Positions 45,391 through 57,074 are shown, numbered from the stretch's first letter. The stretch is 64,000 nucleotides of DNA from Castor canadensis (GCF_047511655.1 NC_133394.1:144125343-144189342), one strand, 5' to 3'. Program-made: numbers and translations. The notes: a model not told the origin generated them from the sequence alone.

Positions 45391-45974
45391 AGTTTGAATT
45401 AAATAGAAACAGTTGAATAAGGAAAAGAGGAGACAGGATTCAACAGGGATGAAATAGTCCCATGTTTGTTTTTTTAGATTTCATTATACTGTAAGTTTTC
45501 TACACTTTTGAGAGGATAGGTACAGAAGAGGTGGATAAGTTACAGGGAGAAATGGTGTTAGTTCGTATGAGTTTGTAGCTGTTGAGAGTTGTCTAAAATT
45601 GGAATGATTTATTTTAAATTGTACTAAGACCCTTGCCTTTAGAAGGTGTGTTGATACTAAGGTGTGTACATTTTGTCAGGGTAAATAAAAAAAAAAAAGT
45701 TCCTGAATTTTTTTAGTAGCGAATATACTAGATTAGATTAGGTTATATGCAATAGCTCTTAATTGGATTATGTTATGATACATCCAGTATCATATAGAAT
45801 ATTCAAAGTTAATAGAGAAAACTGACATATAAGATTATATAACATCAATCAAATTAATAGAAGTTTTTGAGTAGATACCGGCTATTTTTAGACTTTTTAA
45901 TGAGATTTTAAAAAAAAAGAATTGAGATCAGATTACTAAAGAAAAAATTCAAAGCATATTATTCTTAGGATGTT

Positions 45975-46075
45975 TTTGTTTGTTTGTTCATTTGTTTTTG
46001 CAGTGCTAGGGATTGAACCTAAGGCCTTAAGCATGTTAGGTAAGCTTTCTACCACTGAGCTGTACCCCTTCCCCT
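45975..46075 (-). mobile_element. ID-type SINE
   Basis: Minus strand: TTTGCAGTGCTAGGGATTGA, ACCTAAGGCCTTAAGCATG, TCTACCACTGAGCTGTACCC. Confidence 0.85.
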
Positions 46076-46237
46076 AAGGACGTCTTGTATACAACAAGTA
46101 TAGAGACCACTTTGCTCTGTGTGTTTTGTTCTGAGGTTTTATGTTGAAATAGCTGAAAGTTAAATTGACTTCCTGGGATCAGGCACAATATAAATGAAGA
46201 AAAACTTTCCCAAAAATACACAATTTTTTGTTTCCAG

Positions 46238-46333
46238 AATGAATATGAGCAGTTAAATTATGCAAAACAGCTGAAAGAAAGATTGGAAGCTTTTACAAGA
46301 GATTTTCTTCCTCACATGAAAGAGGAAGAAGAG
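46238..46333 (+). CDS. FBXL5: FBXL5 coding exon 3 (residues 101-132)
   Basis: Encodes [19 protein letters not shown].. to ..HMKEEEE. It supplies the last two iron ligands, His126 and Glu130 (PHMKEEEE). Acceptor TTTCCAG; donor GTAAGA; phase 0. Confidence 0.97.
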
Positions 46334-46854
46334 GTAAGAATTATTTTTCCTCATTGTCATTTAGATTTATAAAATTTTTAAAACACTGTTTTGCCTTAGG
46401 TTCTACAAAATAATGTATAGAAAGATGTAGCCAGTTTATGGAGAGAAGCTTCCAGTTCCTTTTGGGAGCTTTAGTTTTATTTCCTTAGAAAGGTTGTTCT
46501 TACTGAACAAATAATTTTATTTATTCAAGAAATGCATATGTGTTGATGACACTGTTAATAACTTTACATCACCCTAATATTTTTCAGAATCTTTAAAGGA
46601 CTCTGTAAGTCTTTAGATATTTTCTGTATGATAAGTTTAAAGAATGTTTAGTTTCTTTTTCAGTAGTAGGCTTCAGTAGTTAAATTTTAGTTCAAATTTA
46701 TCAGTGTTAGGTTTAATACACATATGTATTAGGCTATCATTAAACAGATGGGCAAAATTTTCTTTTTTTTCTCTATCATGGGATGATAATCAGGAATAGA
46801 TACCATGACAGTATTCTATGGAAGTTGGATGGTTTTTCAGCTGTAACTCAGTTA

Positions 46855-47190
46855 CTATAGTGATTCTCAACTGTGGCTTCACCTTGTAATTAGATTCTTA
46901 ATTAAGAATAAAATAGAGCCTACTTCTTAAGCTCTTCTAAGACCAATTAATCCATATGGGAGGCATTGGCATGGTAGTTTGTCAGGGTTCCCCAGCTCAT
47001 TGTAATACGTAGCCAGCATTCAAATCACTTATTGTAGCAATATTTCTTAACCTGTGATACCCATTAAAATTATCTGTGGAACTAAAAACAATGAAAAAAA
47101 ACCAGCCTTATTTCATCCTCTAAAGATTATACTATAAATTGGAGCCATGGATCAGTTTCATACGAATCACTGTAGTAAAGTAATGATTTG
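46855..47190 (+). mobile_element. hAT-Charlie-like (MER20-type) remnants, possibly two
   Basis: AGTGATTCTCAACTGTGGCT at the left, and a second similar phrase TTTCTTAACCTGTGATACCC at about 47,043. Degraded; boundaries uncertain. Confidence 0.4.
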
Positions 47191-47645
47191 AGGAAACATC
47201 TTCAAAGTCCAGAAAAGACTTCAGTAGAGTTGTGATTTTTATGTTTCCAGTATATTGGTAACATTGTTATTTGAGGTAAAGGCTCTATTTGGGTAGAATT
47301 CAGTTACTTAATACCTACCGGAAGGTAATTAACTGGTCTAAAATGTCTAACAATAAGAGAAGGATTAAGAGTCTTTGGCAAATTCTATACAGGAAAATCT
47401 TGTAATGCTTTAAAATTGCTTATGGCCTGACTTACTAGTTGGAGAAACTATAGACAGAAGGAACTTTTTTGGCAATATTCTTTGTAGTTTTTGTATAAAC
47501 TAACTTAACATTAATAACTAAATTCTTTGATGCATATGTTCATAATACTACACTGGAACCATTAACAATTGAAAGGGTACAGAGCAAAACAAAACTAATA
47601 AGCATCTTTCCTCATGAGCATTTTGTTACATTCTGTTCAATTTAG

Positions 47646-47832
47646 GTTTTTCAGCCCATGTTAATGGAGTATTTTACCTATGAAGAGCTTAAGGATATTA
47701 AGAAGAAAGTGATTGCCCAACACTGCTCTCAGAAGGATACAGCAGAACTGCTTAGAGGTCTTAGCCTATGGAATCAAACTGAAGAGCGACAGAAGTTTTT
47801 CAAATATTCAGTGGATGAAAAATCAGATACAG
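47646..47832 (+). CDS. FBXL5: FBXL5 coding exon 4 (residues 133-194)
   Basis: Encodes [20 protein letters not shown].. to ..DEKSDT plus one base of codon 195. It completes the hemerythrin-like domain (last helix to about 161) and the hinge before the F-box. Acceptor TTTAG; donor GTGAGA. Confidence 0.97.
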
Positions 47833-48047
47833 GTGAGATTAATTTATCAGTTTACTTATTCAAGGCCACTGCTACCTTGTTATGAATTGCCAATTTTGTA
47901 ATTTAAGTCAGGCTTGCACCGTGGTCAGTTGAAACCTTATTTTCACATGTAAATGTAATTGAAGACAGTAGTTTCTACTTCAGAATTTAGTGTTTATGGT
48001 AATCTAACATATACGTGGGCCGTATGCAATAGTGTTCCTTGAATGAG

Positions 48048-48275
48048 GTTTTTTTTTTTTTTTCCTTGGTGGAACTAGGGTTTACACTTGGGGCTTCCCC
48101 CTTGCAAAGCTTTAGCATTTGAGCCCCACCTCCAATCCATTTTGCTCTGGTTATTTTGGAGATGGGGGTCTTGAGAACTATTTGCCTGGCTGGCCTGTAA
48201 TCACAATCCTCCTGATCTCATTCTCCCAAATAGCTAGGATTATAGGCACGAGCCACATGAGCCACTGACACCTGG
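48048..48275 (-). mobile_element. Composite ID + B1 SINE
   Basis: T tract, GGTGGAACTAGGGTTTACAC, TTTGAGCCCCACCTCCAATC, then 7SL part (TTTTGGAGATGGGGGTCTTG, CAATCCTCCTGATCTCATTC, TAGCTAGGATTATAGGCACG). Similar TTC(C/T)TTGAAT sequences flank it (about 48,033 and 48,276). Confidence 0.85.
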
Positions 48276-48469
48276 CTTTCTTGAATAAATTTATATATAC
48301 ACAATAATTACAGTTACTGTTGTTACTGTGACCCATCAAAATTGAGAACTATCATGTTCAGAGCACTTTTGAACTATTATCCGACTTTCTGAGTTCCATT
48401 GACTATAGTGGCTGCCTTTATCTTTCCTTGTGTTTTTTCATCAGTTTTCAAAATCAGTTATGTTAAAAC

Positions 48470-48785
48470 ATACGGTCCATGACTTACCATGGTTTCACTT
48501 ACAAGGTTTTGACTTTTAAATAGCACAAAAGCAGTTCACATATTATACTTCAAATTTTGAATTTGGATCTTTTCTTGGGTTACCTGTATGCTGCATGATA
48601 TTCTCTTGCAATATGGAGCAGCCATGTGGTCACCAGGGGAAACAAATGATACTTCGTAGTACTGTTTTTAAGTATGATGTTTGGTAGGCTAGATATATTT
48701 AATGTATTTTTGCTCTTGGACGTATTTAACTTACTATGGCTTCATTGTGATGTAACCTCTTTGTAAGCAAAGGAGCATCTGTAGC
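48470..48785 (+). mobile_element. Tigger-like DNA transposon remnant
   Basis: Ends resemble a decayed terminal inverted repeat pair: GGTCCATGACTTACCATGGT on the left and TTTGTAAGCAAAGGAGCATC then TGTAG on the right, with ACTTACTATGGCTTCATTGT inside. It fits the short non-autonomous Tigger group; subfamily not resolved. Confidence 0.5.
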
Positions 48786-49454
48786 TTTATTTTCATCCTT
48801 TGCTGTTTATCATTGTCTCCATTTAATTCTAGTAATATTCAGAGTACACTTACTTCTAGAATACAAGTGAGAAATGCAAATAAAATATGCCTGCCTTTTT
48901 TTCTTAATAGGCTACTTCCTTATTTTTTATTCTTATTTATCTCAATAGGTTTGCCTTTTAAAATATCATTAAAAAAGCAGTTGACATTCTTAGGCTAGTA
49001 AAAATTCTTTTGGCTTCTTGTAGGTGGACAGTAGCAATGTCATTCCTGTTAAAATAGCATACAATTTTGTGAATTTGATCCTTTTTTCATATTTTAACAA
49101 AATTTCATCATGTTGAAACAAAATGATGTAAGTTAAGCTATGATTAAACCCATAAAGCTTGTCAGCTTTACTCTGAAGTATAGCTTGTGCCTTAGATACC
49201 AAGCGAAAACCTGCTGTGTCTTGTTTAATTATAATTATAATATGGGATTTAAAAGCATCACACTTACTGTATTTAATTTTCCCACTCCTTCAAAGCAAAT
49301 TATAGTTGCATTATGTTTAAAACATTTGGCATTTAAAAAGTGGCAGTTTAAAGTAATTTGATCATTGCATTTCTATATTTAAGTTGCTTTGTGAAGTCAA
49401 ATCAGATATACAAGGTACTCAAATAATCCATAGTATTTTAGAGAATTTTGTGTG

Positions 49455-49670
49455 TGTGTGTGTGACTGGAGTTTGAACTGAGGGCTTTCACACTTGTGAA
49501 GCAGGTGCTTTACTATTTGAGCCAAACCTTCAGTTCATTTTGCCCTTGTTATTTTGGAAATGGGGGTCTCTAGAACTATTTCCCCAGCCTGGCCTCCTAT
49601 GGAGCTATTTGATATCAGTCTCCCAAGTAGCTAGGATTACAGGTGTGAGGCACTGGTACCTGCCTTAGAG
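49455..49670 (-). mobile_element. Composite ID + B1 SINE
   Basis: Begins in a short (GT)n run, then GGAGTTTGAACTGAGGGCTT, TTTGAGCCAAACCTTCAGTT, TTTTGGAAATGGGGGTCTCT, GTAGCTAGGATTACAGGTGT. Confidence 0.85.
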
Positions 49671-50397
49671 ATAAATATTTTATACATTATTGTAACACTC
49701 CTCATTTTTCTTTCACAAAATTGCTACTGACATGGTAAGTTACAATAAATTGTATATCCACTGACTTTCCACAATACTTGCTATAAAGATTTCTTATCAA
49801 TGCATCAGAAGTAAGTATGTCATCTCAACTAGTGTATAAATAATTTAAGTAGGTTAAGCCATCTGCAGGCTCAAATTAGATTTTATAGATCTTTTATCTT
49901 TCTTTTTTATTTGAAATGTGAAATTCAAAGAGGGAGCACAAGGAAGGTGCTAACAGGGGTCATTATGCCTGCGTAGAGAGTGTTGTGAGATTTGTATGTG
50001 TCATTAAAGATTTCTTGGAGCTCTCATAATCTAGCTGACTCTACTGTTGTTAATTTAAAGTTGTATAACCTGTTTGACTCCTTTTTCGAATGATGCTACA
50101 AAGTGAGTATTGTCTTTTTTTTATCTGATGCCTTTGTAAGAGGAAGTCAATTCTGTGTTCATTATTGTTGTTCTACTGATGAAGTATGATCTGGGCCATG
50201 ATAGTTTAACCCTACAGGTTCTTAGCAAGTTTAACATCTCCATGTTACCTCTACTACGTGTTACTTCCTTTTTCCATCTTGCAAGCAGGAAGGAATTAAT
50301 TTCAGGCACTGAATTTTACTTACAGAAATGTGATTGTGACTTCTTACTGTATTTGCTCTTGTAGCCTTTACTGCTAAATCTTTCTTCTTTATTTCAG

Positions 50398-50580
50398 AAG
50401 CAGAAGTGTCAGAACACTCCATAGGTATAACTCATCTTCCTCCTGAGGTAATGCTGTCAATTTTCAGTTACCTTAATCCTCAAGAATTATGTCGATGCAG
50501 TCAAGTTAGCACTAAATGGTCTCAGCTGGCAAAAACTGGATCGCTGTGGAAGCATCTTTACCCTGTTCATTGGGCCAGAG
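50398..50580 (+). CDS. FBXL5: FBXL5 coding exon 5 (residues 195-255, F-box)
   Basis: Encodes the F-box, about residues 202-248: [20 protein letters not shown], then [11 protein letters not shown] and WKHLYPVHW. The LP..V/I..IF.YL..ELC..S.V...W pattern is the SKP1-binding motif that docks the protein into the SCF ligase. Acceptor ATTTCAG; donor GTAGGT. Split codons at both ends. Confidence 0.97.
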
Positions 50581-51404
50581 GTAGGTAAATGGGATTTTAA
50601 TTTAAAAAAAAAAAATTTTCAATCTGCATTCCTGGATAAATATTCACAGCCATTAATGAGTAAGGCCAGGAAGGGGACTGAGAACTTGACCAAAAGTAGA
50701 TTTTGTAGTTAGGTGATATATTTTTGGTATACATTTTATAAAAGCTAACAATGCTAAAGTATTCATGGATAAGTTATTTAGAATAATTAGGAAAAAAGTT
50801 GGAAGGAATAAAAAAAATTGGCAAAATGTTGATAATCATTAAAGACAGGTAGTAGGTGACTGGGATTCATTATACTTACTGGTTCTTTCTACAGACTATG
50901 TAATGTGTACAATTCTTCATAGTAAAGACTTAAAAATAAGTATAATTGGTTTTCAGAATGCTTTAAATAATTGGATTGAGTATTTTAAAAAAAACAGAAT
51001 AAACTCTAAAAATTTAAAGATGATACATCATTATGGCTTCCTTTTGGTTGTGGCTCAAAGTATCTGTTAATCTTGTATTTAGCATCTTTTTTTTTTGTAT
51101 GTGGTTAGTAATGCCTCGTTCTCTAAACCAAAATTTCACTGTGGTAAGTTACCTTTAACATATGGACAATTAAAGAAAATGTTCTTTCCCTGAACATATA
51201 ATGCAATCATGGCATATATGCAGCTATTTAATGCGGTATATATTTTTCTGTTACTGAACTAAAACAGTTCTTCTAGTTAGTATTAACTTCAAAATTCATA
51301 TTAATTTTTTATAGTTTTCTATTATAGGTAACTTTAATAGTCTCACATGATTTTGTCTAATATAAATTGTGAGTCTTAATGTAAAAGTTTGTTATTATTT
51401 TTGA

Positions 51405-51525
51405 GGGGAATGAAGGGAATGAGATTTGTACCATGCAGCTCAGGCTACCCTCTAACTTACTGTCTTCCTGCCTCAGCCTCCCAAGTGCTGGAATTAAAAC
51501 CCTGCCGTCACATTTGACTTGCAGA
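51405..51525 (-). mobile_element. B1-type SINE
   Basis: Minus-strand 7SL-derived: CAGCTCAGGCTACCCTCTAA, CTTCCTGCCTCAGCCTCCC, AAGTGCTGGAATTAAAACCC. Confidence 0.8.
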
Positions 51526-51899
51526 ATTTTTAAAATAAGCTGTTGTTAGATATTTAATATTTTTTTGAGTGAAGATATTTGATATATTGGGTAGACTAAT
51601 ATAACCCAGGTAATAGAATTATTATTTTTACGTGGATTATTTTTTTCCTGTTAGTTGTAGAATAATGAAATAGCTAAAAAGTAAAATAAGGCAACTACGG
51701 ATGTAGTGAATACTTTTTGTTCAGCTGTTTTTAATTAAGAGTTATTAAGAAAAACATAATTAGATACAATTTGATACATCATCAAATGTGAGAATGCTGT
51801 GCTAACTTCCATGAAGTCACTCAGATCTTACACTTTCTAAAAACATTTAAACAAAATGTTCAGTGAAATGATTTTTAATTATTCATGGTATTTCATTGT

Positions 51900-52075
51900 T
51901 TTTGACCCCCCTCTCAGACATTTGAAATGTCTGGAGACATTTTTTCTTGTTCCATTTTTGAGTAGTGGACTATCATCTAGTTGGTCCTAAGCACCCTACA
52001 ATCAATTTGTCTGCTCCTCCGTGTCAAAGAGTTACTCAGCCTAAAATGTCAATGTTGTCTAGGTTGAGAAACCTA
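51900..52075 (+). mobile_element. MER5A (hAT-Charlie) element
   Basis: MER5A in sense: AATGTCTGGAGACATTTTTT, GGACTATCATCTAGTTGGTC, CACCCTACAATCAATTTG, GAGTTACTCAGCCTAAAATG, TCAATGTTGTCTAGGTTGAG. The opposite orientation of the copy at 39.1 kb. Confidence 0.85.
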
Positions 52076-52164
52076 AAGTAAATATAATGTTAAGATTTTA
52101 GTAAATTCTTTCTTGTCTCTTGGTTTCATGATCATATTCTTTGGTTATAATATGTTCTCTAGGA

Positions 52165-52375
52165 TCTATAAAATTTTTAAGCATTTTTATTAGCAGATAC
52201 TAGTCATGCAGGGGGAATTCATTGTGGCATTTCCATATAGGCTTACAATGTAAGCATTGTAAGGTTAGGTTCACCCCACCATCTCTCTCTCATGTCCCTC
52301 TCCCCTACTTTAAATGATTGCAGCAGGTTTCATTGATCTATTTCACTTAAGTATATAAAGTATTTATTTATGGAT
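52165..52375 (-). mobile_element. 5'-truncated L1 3' UTR piece
   Basis: Same 3' UTR type as 1,178-1,980: TTTTTATTAGCAGATACTAG, AATTCATTGTGGCATTTCCA, GGTTCACCCCACCATCTCTC, GCAGCAGGTTTCATTGATC-like. Short. Confidence 0.8.
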
Positions 52376-52642
52376 TTACTTTACCTTAGTTTTTTTCTTT
52401 GACTTTTGTTCCTACCTACTTTTGAATTGCTGACTGATTCACTAATGATTACAAAGTCCTGCTTCCTTTTGTTTAATTAGCGTCATTGTAATGAGATTAT
52501 TCTGGAGCCAGTGTGAAAACATGGTAGGGAAAAAAGATTAGGTCAGTTTCAATGATTTTAAAAATTGCATGTAAGGCTAATAATAATTTTTCTTTGAAGT
52601 GGGAAGGTAATCATTAAGCTTATTTCCCTAAAAGGTAAAATT

Positions 52643-52738
52643 TTTTTTTTTTTTTTTTTTGGCAGTACTGAGGTTTGAACTCAAGGCCTCTCACTAGTTA
52701 GGCAGGTGCTTTACCACTTGAGCCAAGCCTCCAGCCCT
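52643..52738 (-). mobile_element. ID-type SINE, young, exact 14-bp target duplication
   Basis: T tract of about 20, GGCAGTACTGAGGTTTGAAC, GGCAGGTGCTTTACCACTTG, AGCCAAGCCTCCAGCCC. The exact repeat TAAAAGGTAAAATT is at 52629-52642 and 52739-52752. The unbroken T tract and exact repeat indicate a recent insertion. Confidence 0.92.
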
Positions 52739-53108
52739 TAAAAGGTAAAATTGAAAACCTTCTTATGTAGAGTAGGTACATAGCAGGCAGATATATAGAA
52801 AATTAAAGTTTTTTTGTAGTTCTGTTTCCTTAGTTTTAGGGAGATTTACTTTGGGATAATACCAACTGTTAATTAATTAGTATTGTTAACTGAACTGTAA
52901 TAGTCACAGTTTATTTTCAGTGTTCTTGAAATTGAATCCTTTGCTTATTTAAGTATAACTTTTTAAACCATAACTAAATATTCCTAAAAATAGCTGTCCC
53001 ATTTCCTGGAACTGATATATTTCTTGCATGTAGAGATTTTAGTGTAAATGCATTATTTTGGTAATGGTAGACAATGCACTCTTACTCTTAATTGTTTATT
53101 CATTGTAG

Positions 53109-53234
53109 GTGACTGGTACAGTGGTCCTGCCACTGAACTTGATACTGAGCCAGATGAGGAATGGGTGAAAAGTAGGAAAGATGAAAGTCGTGCTTTTCAG
53201 GAGTGGGATGAAGATGCTGACATAGATGAATCTG
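53109..53234 (+). CDS. FBXL5: FBXL5 coding exon 6 (residues 256-297, acidic linker)
   Basis: Encodes [20 protein letters not shown].. to ..DEDADIDES. An acidic, probably flexible linker between the F-box and the leucine-rich repeats. Acceptor TTGTAG; donor GTAAGT; split codons at both ends agree with exons 5 and 7. Confidence 0.97.
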
Positions 53235-53459
53235 GTAAGTCATGCCTGGAGTTACATTATTTCATGGTGTTTTAATAGCACATTAATTATAATTACTAGA
53301 TATTAAAAATTTGTGTATTTTGTGGGTTTTGTTTTCTGAAGAAACTTGTTTTTAAGTTTACTGCTTTTTAAAAATTTGGAGTATAAAAGGCAAATTTAAG
53401 ATTTATTGTGTTTGAAGTGTTTTTTTAAATATATGTAGTGTGTTTTCCCCTGTGGTTTG

Positions 53460-53795
53460 TTTTCAGTACAGGGGTTTGAATTCAGGGCCTCACACTTGCT
53501 AACTTGCTAGACAGACATGCTATCACTTGAGCCACTCAGCCAGCCCTTTTTGTATTGGTTATTTTTGAGGTAGGGTCTTGTTTTATGCCCAAGCTGGCCT
53601 GAACTTTGATCCTCCTGTTTGTGTTTCCCTGCCATAGCTGGATGACAGGCATGCCACAGCTCCCAGCCATTCTTTGGTTGAGATGGGGTCTAACAAACTT
53701 TTTACCTAGGCTGGCCTCAGACCATGATCCTCCTATCTCTGCCTCCTGAGTAGCTAGGATTACAGGTTTGAGTTACCATGTCTGGCCCTCCTAAT
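53460..53795 (-). mobile_element. Triple SINE: ID + B1 + second B1
   Basis: Minus strand: an ID part (GGGGTTTGAATTCAGGGCCT, CACTTGAGCCACTCAGCC), then one 7SL part (AGGTAGGGTCTTGTTTTATG, CCTGCCATAGCTGGATGACA), then a second 7SL part (GAGATGGGGTCTAACAAACT, CTCTGCCTCCTGAGTAGC, GGATTACAGGTTTGAGTTAC). Either a trimeric SINE or a dimer with a second insertion; no flanking repeats were found between the B1 parts. Confidence 0.8.
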
Positions 53796-54042
53796 TTTTA
53801 ATATTAAAATTAAAAACCAGAAAATGATGACTACTTTCTATATGGAAGTAAAATACATTCATTATAGTGCTTTATAATTTACAATATGCTTTTTAGGGCC
53901 TTTTTGGTTAATCATTTTATCAGAACTCATGTCACTTCATTGAGTCAGTGTTTCCCAGAAGAAGGCAACATACAGCTGTTGAGTATATTCATTTGTAAAG
54001 TCTTAACGTCCCTCCTAAGGTTGCTGTGGAATCTAGGCTGGG

Positions 54043-54132
54043 GTGAAATAGGAAGCTCAGTGGTGTAGCACTTGCCTAACATGTGTAAGGGCCTGGTCAG
54101 GGTTCAGTTCCCCACATCACAGAGAGAAAAAA
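54043..54132 (+). mobile_element. ID-type SINE
   Basis: GCTGGGGTGAAATAGGAAGC, TCAGTGGTGTAGCACTTGCC, GTTCAGTTCCCCACATCAC, AGAGAGAAAAAAG tail. Confidence 0.8.
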
Positions 54133-54394
54133 GCTTCATATATGAAAATTCTTTGCTTTACCACACAAATATAAGGAGAGCCAGATAGTAGGTAATGTGG
54201 GAAAGCTACCCTTAAAAAACTCAGAAGTCATGGAAAATTGAGTACATAATTCTTAATCCAAGGTACATAATGAAAAAATGCTGTAGTAGAAGTACAGAGA
54301 TGTTATTTTGGTATATGAAAGAGGAAGACATAAGTTCTAGATAATGTAATTATTAAAAAAACAGTGAAATAGTAGAAGATTAACAAATGAGATC

Positions 54395-54515
54395 TTTTTG
54401 TGGGGATTGATTTAGTTCTCCCTGTGTAGCCCAAGCTTGTCTTGAACCTATGATCCTCCTCCTCACCTTCTCACGTGCTAGAATTACAGGCATTTGCCAC
54501 CTTGTCTGGTCAGAT
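54395..54515 (-). mobile_element. B1-type SINE
   Basis: Minus strand: TCTCCCTGTGTAGCCCAAGC, TTGTCTTGAACCTATGATCC, GCTAGAATTACAGGCATTTG, CCACCTTGTCTGGTCAG. Short repeats (A/G)ATGAGAT lie on both sides. Confidence 0.8.
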
Positions 54516-55255
54516 GAGATATTCTGTTTAATAAAACTGAAGCTGTAGGTAAATTTCTACAGCTTCCTACTTAAAAACAGTAGGCTAGTTTGGTGAAATA
54601 TGTAAACATGGACCATAAGAACTAATAAGTACAAAGATTAGTATTTTAGCAGCTAAAGTTTTTTTTTTCTTTTAAATGAAAAAGTCACATTTTGGAATGG
54701 TTTTGAAAGTTTGGAAGGTCTTTCATGAGGAAGAGATTTATTTTCATGAAGGGTGTAGCCATGTGCTTCCCTGTGGCAGGCACTGTTCTAGGTATGAGTT
54801 TGTAATTACATACATATGTGTATGTAATGGTGAACAAAATCGAACAAAAAAATGCTGTTTTTGTTGAGCCTAAGAATTGGAGAGGCAGATAAGAAATACA
54901 GGCAAAATACATATTCTATTAAAATATATACTTCTCTACAAGTGTTGTAGAGAAAATAATGAATGGAAAAGATGCCAGAACGAGGGAGAAAGGTTGCAGT
55001 TTTAGGTAGAGTGATTGTTTAGGTTCTTGGAAGAATTTGAGTAAAGAACTGAAGGAGATGAAGTTCTTTGCTTCGATATCACCTTAGGGAAAACTTAATC
55101 TTTTCTGGGAAAATTGATAATACCCATGATAGGAATTTAAATGTCTTCCTAACAAAACTTACTATGTTTGTCTCAACACTCCAAGACAGCAAAGGGATGA
55201 CCATCTTTTTCCTACATATTGAAAAGGAAAGGTTAAAACTGTCAAGATTGAGCCT

Positions 55256-55338
55256 AAGGCTGGGGTTGCAGCTCAGTGGTAGAACACATGCTTAGCACGT
55301 TCAAGGGCCTGGGTTGATCCACAGTGCACATGCACGCG

Positions 55339-55341
<3 letters not shown>
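55256..55341 (+). mobile_element. ID-type SINE
   Basis: AAGGCTGGGGTTGCAGCTCA, GTGGTAGAACACATGCTTAG, AAGGGCCTGGGTTGATCC, leading into a CA-repeat tail. Confidence 0.85.

Positions 55342-55370
<29 letters not shown>
55342..55370. repeat. (CA)n microsatellite
   Basis: Fourteen or so CA units, grown from the 3' tail of the preceding ID SINE. Confidence 0.95.
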
Positions 55371-55372
<2 letters not shown>

Positions 55373-55473
55373 TGAAGCCTTTCTAAGATATTACATCAAT
55401 TCAGTTGATTAAAAAGACTTAAGACTAAACTTTGAATCTTTCACCTGCTTCAGTGCTTTTTCAGGTTAGCAGT

Positions 55474-55682
55474 ACAGGGGGCAGTACTGGGATTTAAACT
55501 TAGTGCTTGCTAGGCATGCACTCTACCACTTGAGCTGTGCTCCCTGCCCTTTTTGCTTTAGTTATTTTTTCAGATAAGGTCTTATGTTTTTGCCCAGGCT
55601 GGCCCCAATTTGCAGTCCTCCTATCTCTGCCTTCTAAGGAGCTGGGTTTATGTGCATGAGCCATTGGGCACCTGGCCTCCAA
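55474..55682 (-). mobile_element. Composite ID + B1 SINE with 9-bp target duplication
   Basis: ID part (GTACTGGGATTTAAACTTAG, CACTCTACCACTTGAGCTGT) and 7SL part (TTTTTGCCCAGGCTGGCCCC, CTTCTAAGGAGCTGGGTTTA). The repeat GTTAGCAGT is at 55465-55473 and 55683-55691. Confidence 0.88.
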
Positions 55683-56104
55683 GTTAGCAGTCTTTGCTTA
55701 TCTTGCAGAAAAACTACTATTCTTCACAGGATATTTAATTTTTAAAGATTTTCTAAAATAAACAATATACATTCAGGTAGGGAGGGCCAAAAAACTCAGA
55801 AGAATGGCTTAGCAATAAAATTTTATAGTAGAATAAGTAAGGTTTACTAAAGTAATTTTAATTTATATTTCATTTATATGTCTGGCTAAAGGAGGAATTT
55901 AAGCTAATATCGATAAATAGGAAATCAGTAGTAAAACATTTGGTAATTCTTTTTATTTATATTCCTTTGGTGTTTATGCTCCATTTTATTTTAATTAAGT
56001 CTTCCTTAGTCTGTTAAGCAGCTTTATTTTTCGTAAAGCATTCAAGTTAGGCATTAAGGTAAGCACAGCAATAAGATTCTGAAAAAGGTGATCAAAATAC
56101 AGTT

Positions 56105-56202
56105 TTTCCTTTTTGGTGCAGTGAGTGTGGTGTTGGAGATTGAACCCACTGCTTCACACATGCTGCAGAAGCAGTCTGCCGCTGAGTTAACATCTCCAGC
56201 TC
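56105..56202 (-). mobile_element. ID-type SINE
   Basis: GGTGTTGGAGATTGAACCCA, CTGCTTCACACATGCTGCAG, CTGAGTTAACATCTCCAGC. More diverged than neighbouring copies. Confidence 0.75.
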
Positions 56203-56444
56203 CATGGTTTCTTGTGGTGGTGGTTGTAGTAGTATAACCTGTTGTAAATATCTAATCTTCATAGATGTTGCTAAAAATTCAAAAGCTATACTCAATTTTA
56301 ACTACTTCACATTTCTGTGGTACTTTCTTTTGTTTGATTTTTTTTTGATCAGACTAATTGAGTTCAGTTTCAAATTTCTTCTTTGTCTCTTTTATTTAGG
56401 CACAATAACTGATGTTATTTATGGATCGTTTATTCCTTTGAAGT

Positions 56445-56665
56445 CATACTTTTTTTGTGGTCCTGGGATTTGAACTCAGGCTTCATGCTTGCAAAGCAGG
56501 CACTCTACCCCTTGAGCCATACCTACAGTCCATTTTGCTCTGGTTGTTTTGGAGATGGGGGTCTTGTGAATTATTTCCCTGTGCTGGCCTCAACCTGACT
56601 GTCCTCCTAATCTCAGTTTCTCAAATAGCTAGGATTACAGGAGTGGGGCACCAATGCCGGCACTT
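56445..56665 (-). mobile_element. Composite ID + B1 SINE
   Basis: TTTTTTGTGGTCCTGGGATT, GCACTCTACCCCTTGAGCCA, TTTTGCTCTGGTTGTTTTGG, ATAGCTAGGATTACAGGAGT. Confidence 0.88.
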
Positions 56666-56859
56666 TTCTATTCTTTTGAAGAATTTTTTGCTATTTTTTC
56701 AGTGTTCAGCAATCTTTTCATTGCCTAAAATTAGAATTGTTTGCAGAAAGGAGTTTAAAGACAGCACAAAGTATTTTACATTTAATGATTCTATGAGTCT
56801 CTAATAGCCTAATTATAATTAATTTATTAAGTTCTTTGGATGTTTGAATTATTTTACAG

Positions 56860-57008
56860 AAGAGTCTGCAGAGGAATCAATTGCTATCAGCATTGCACAA
56901 ATGGAAAAACGTTTACTCCATGGTTTAATTCATAATGTTCTACCATATGTTGGTACTTCTGTAAAAACTTTAGTGTTAGCATACAGCTGTGCAGTTTCCA
57001 GCAAAATG
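56860..57008 (+). CDS. FBXL5: FBXL5 coding exon 7 (residues 298-347)
   Basis: Encodes the end of the acidic segment ([11 protein letters not shown]) and the entry to the repeat domain: [18 protein letters not shown] and [16 protein letters not shown], the latter the first leucine-rich-repeat-like strand. As I recall the human protein it has Ser where this has Cys in LAYSC. Acceptor TTTTACAG; donor GTATGT. Confidence 0.97.
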
Positions 57009-57074
57009 GTATGTATAAATTAACACTAGTTTGTGTATTAAAAAACATAACAGTGATAGAATTTTGATTTGCAA

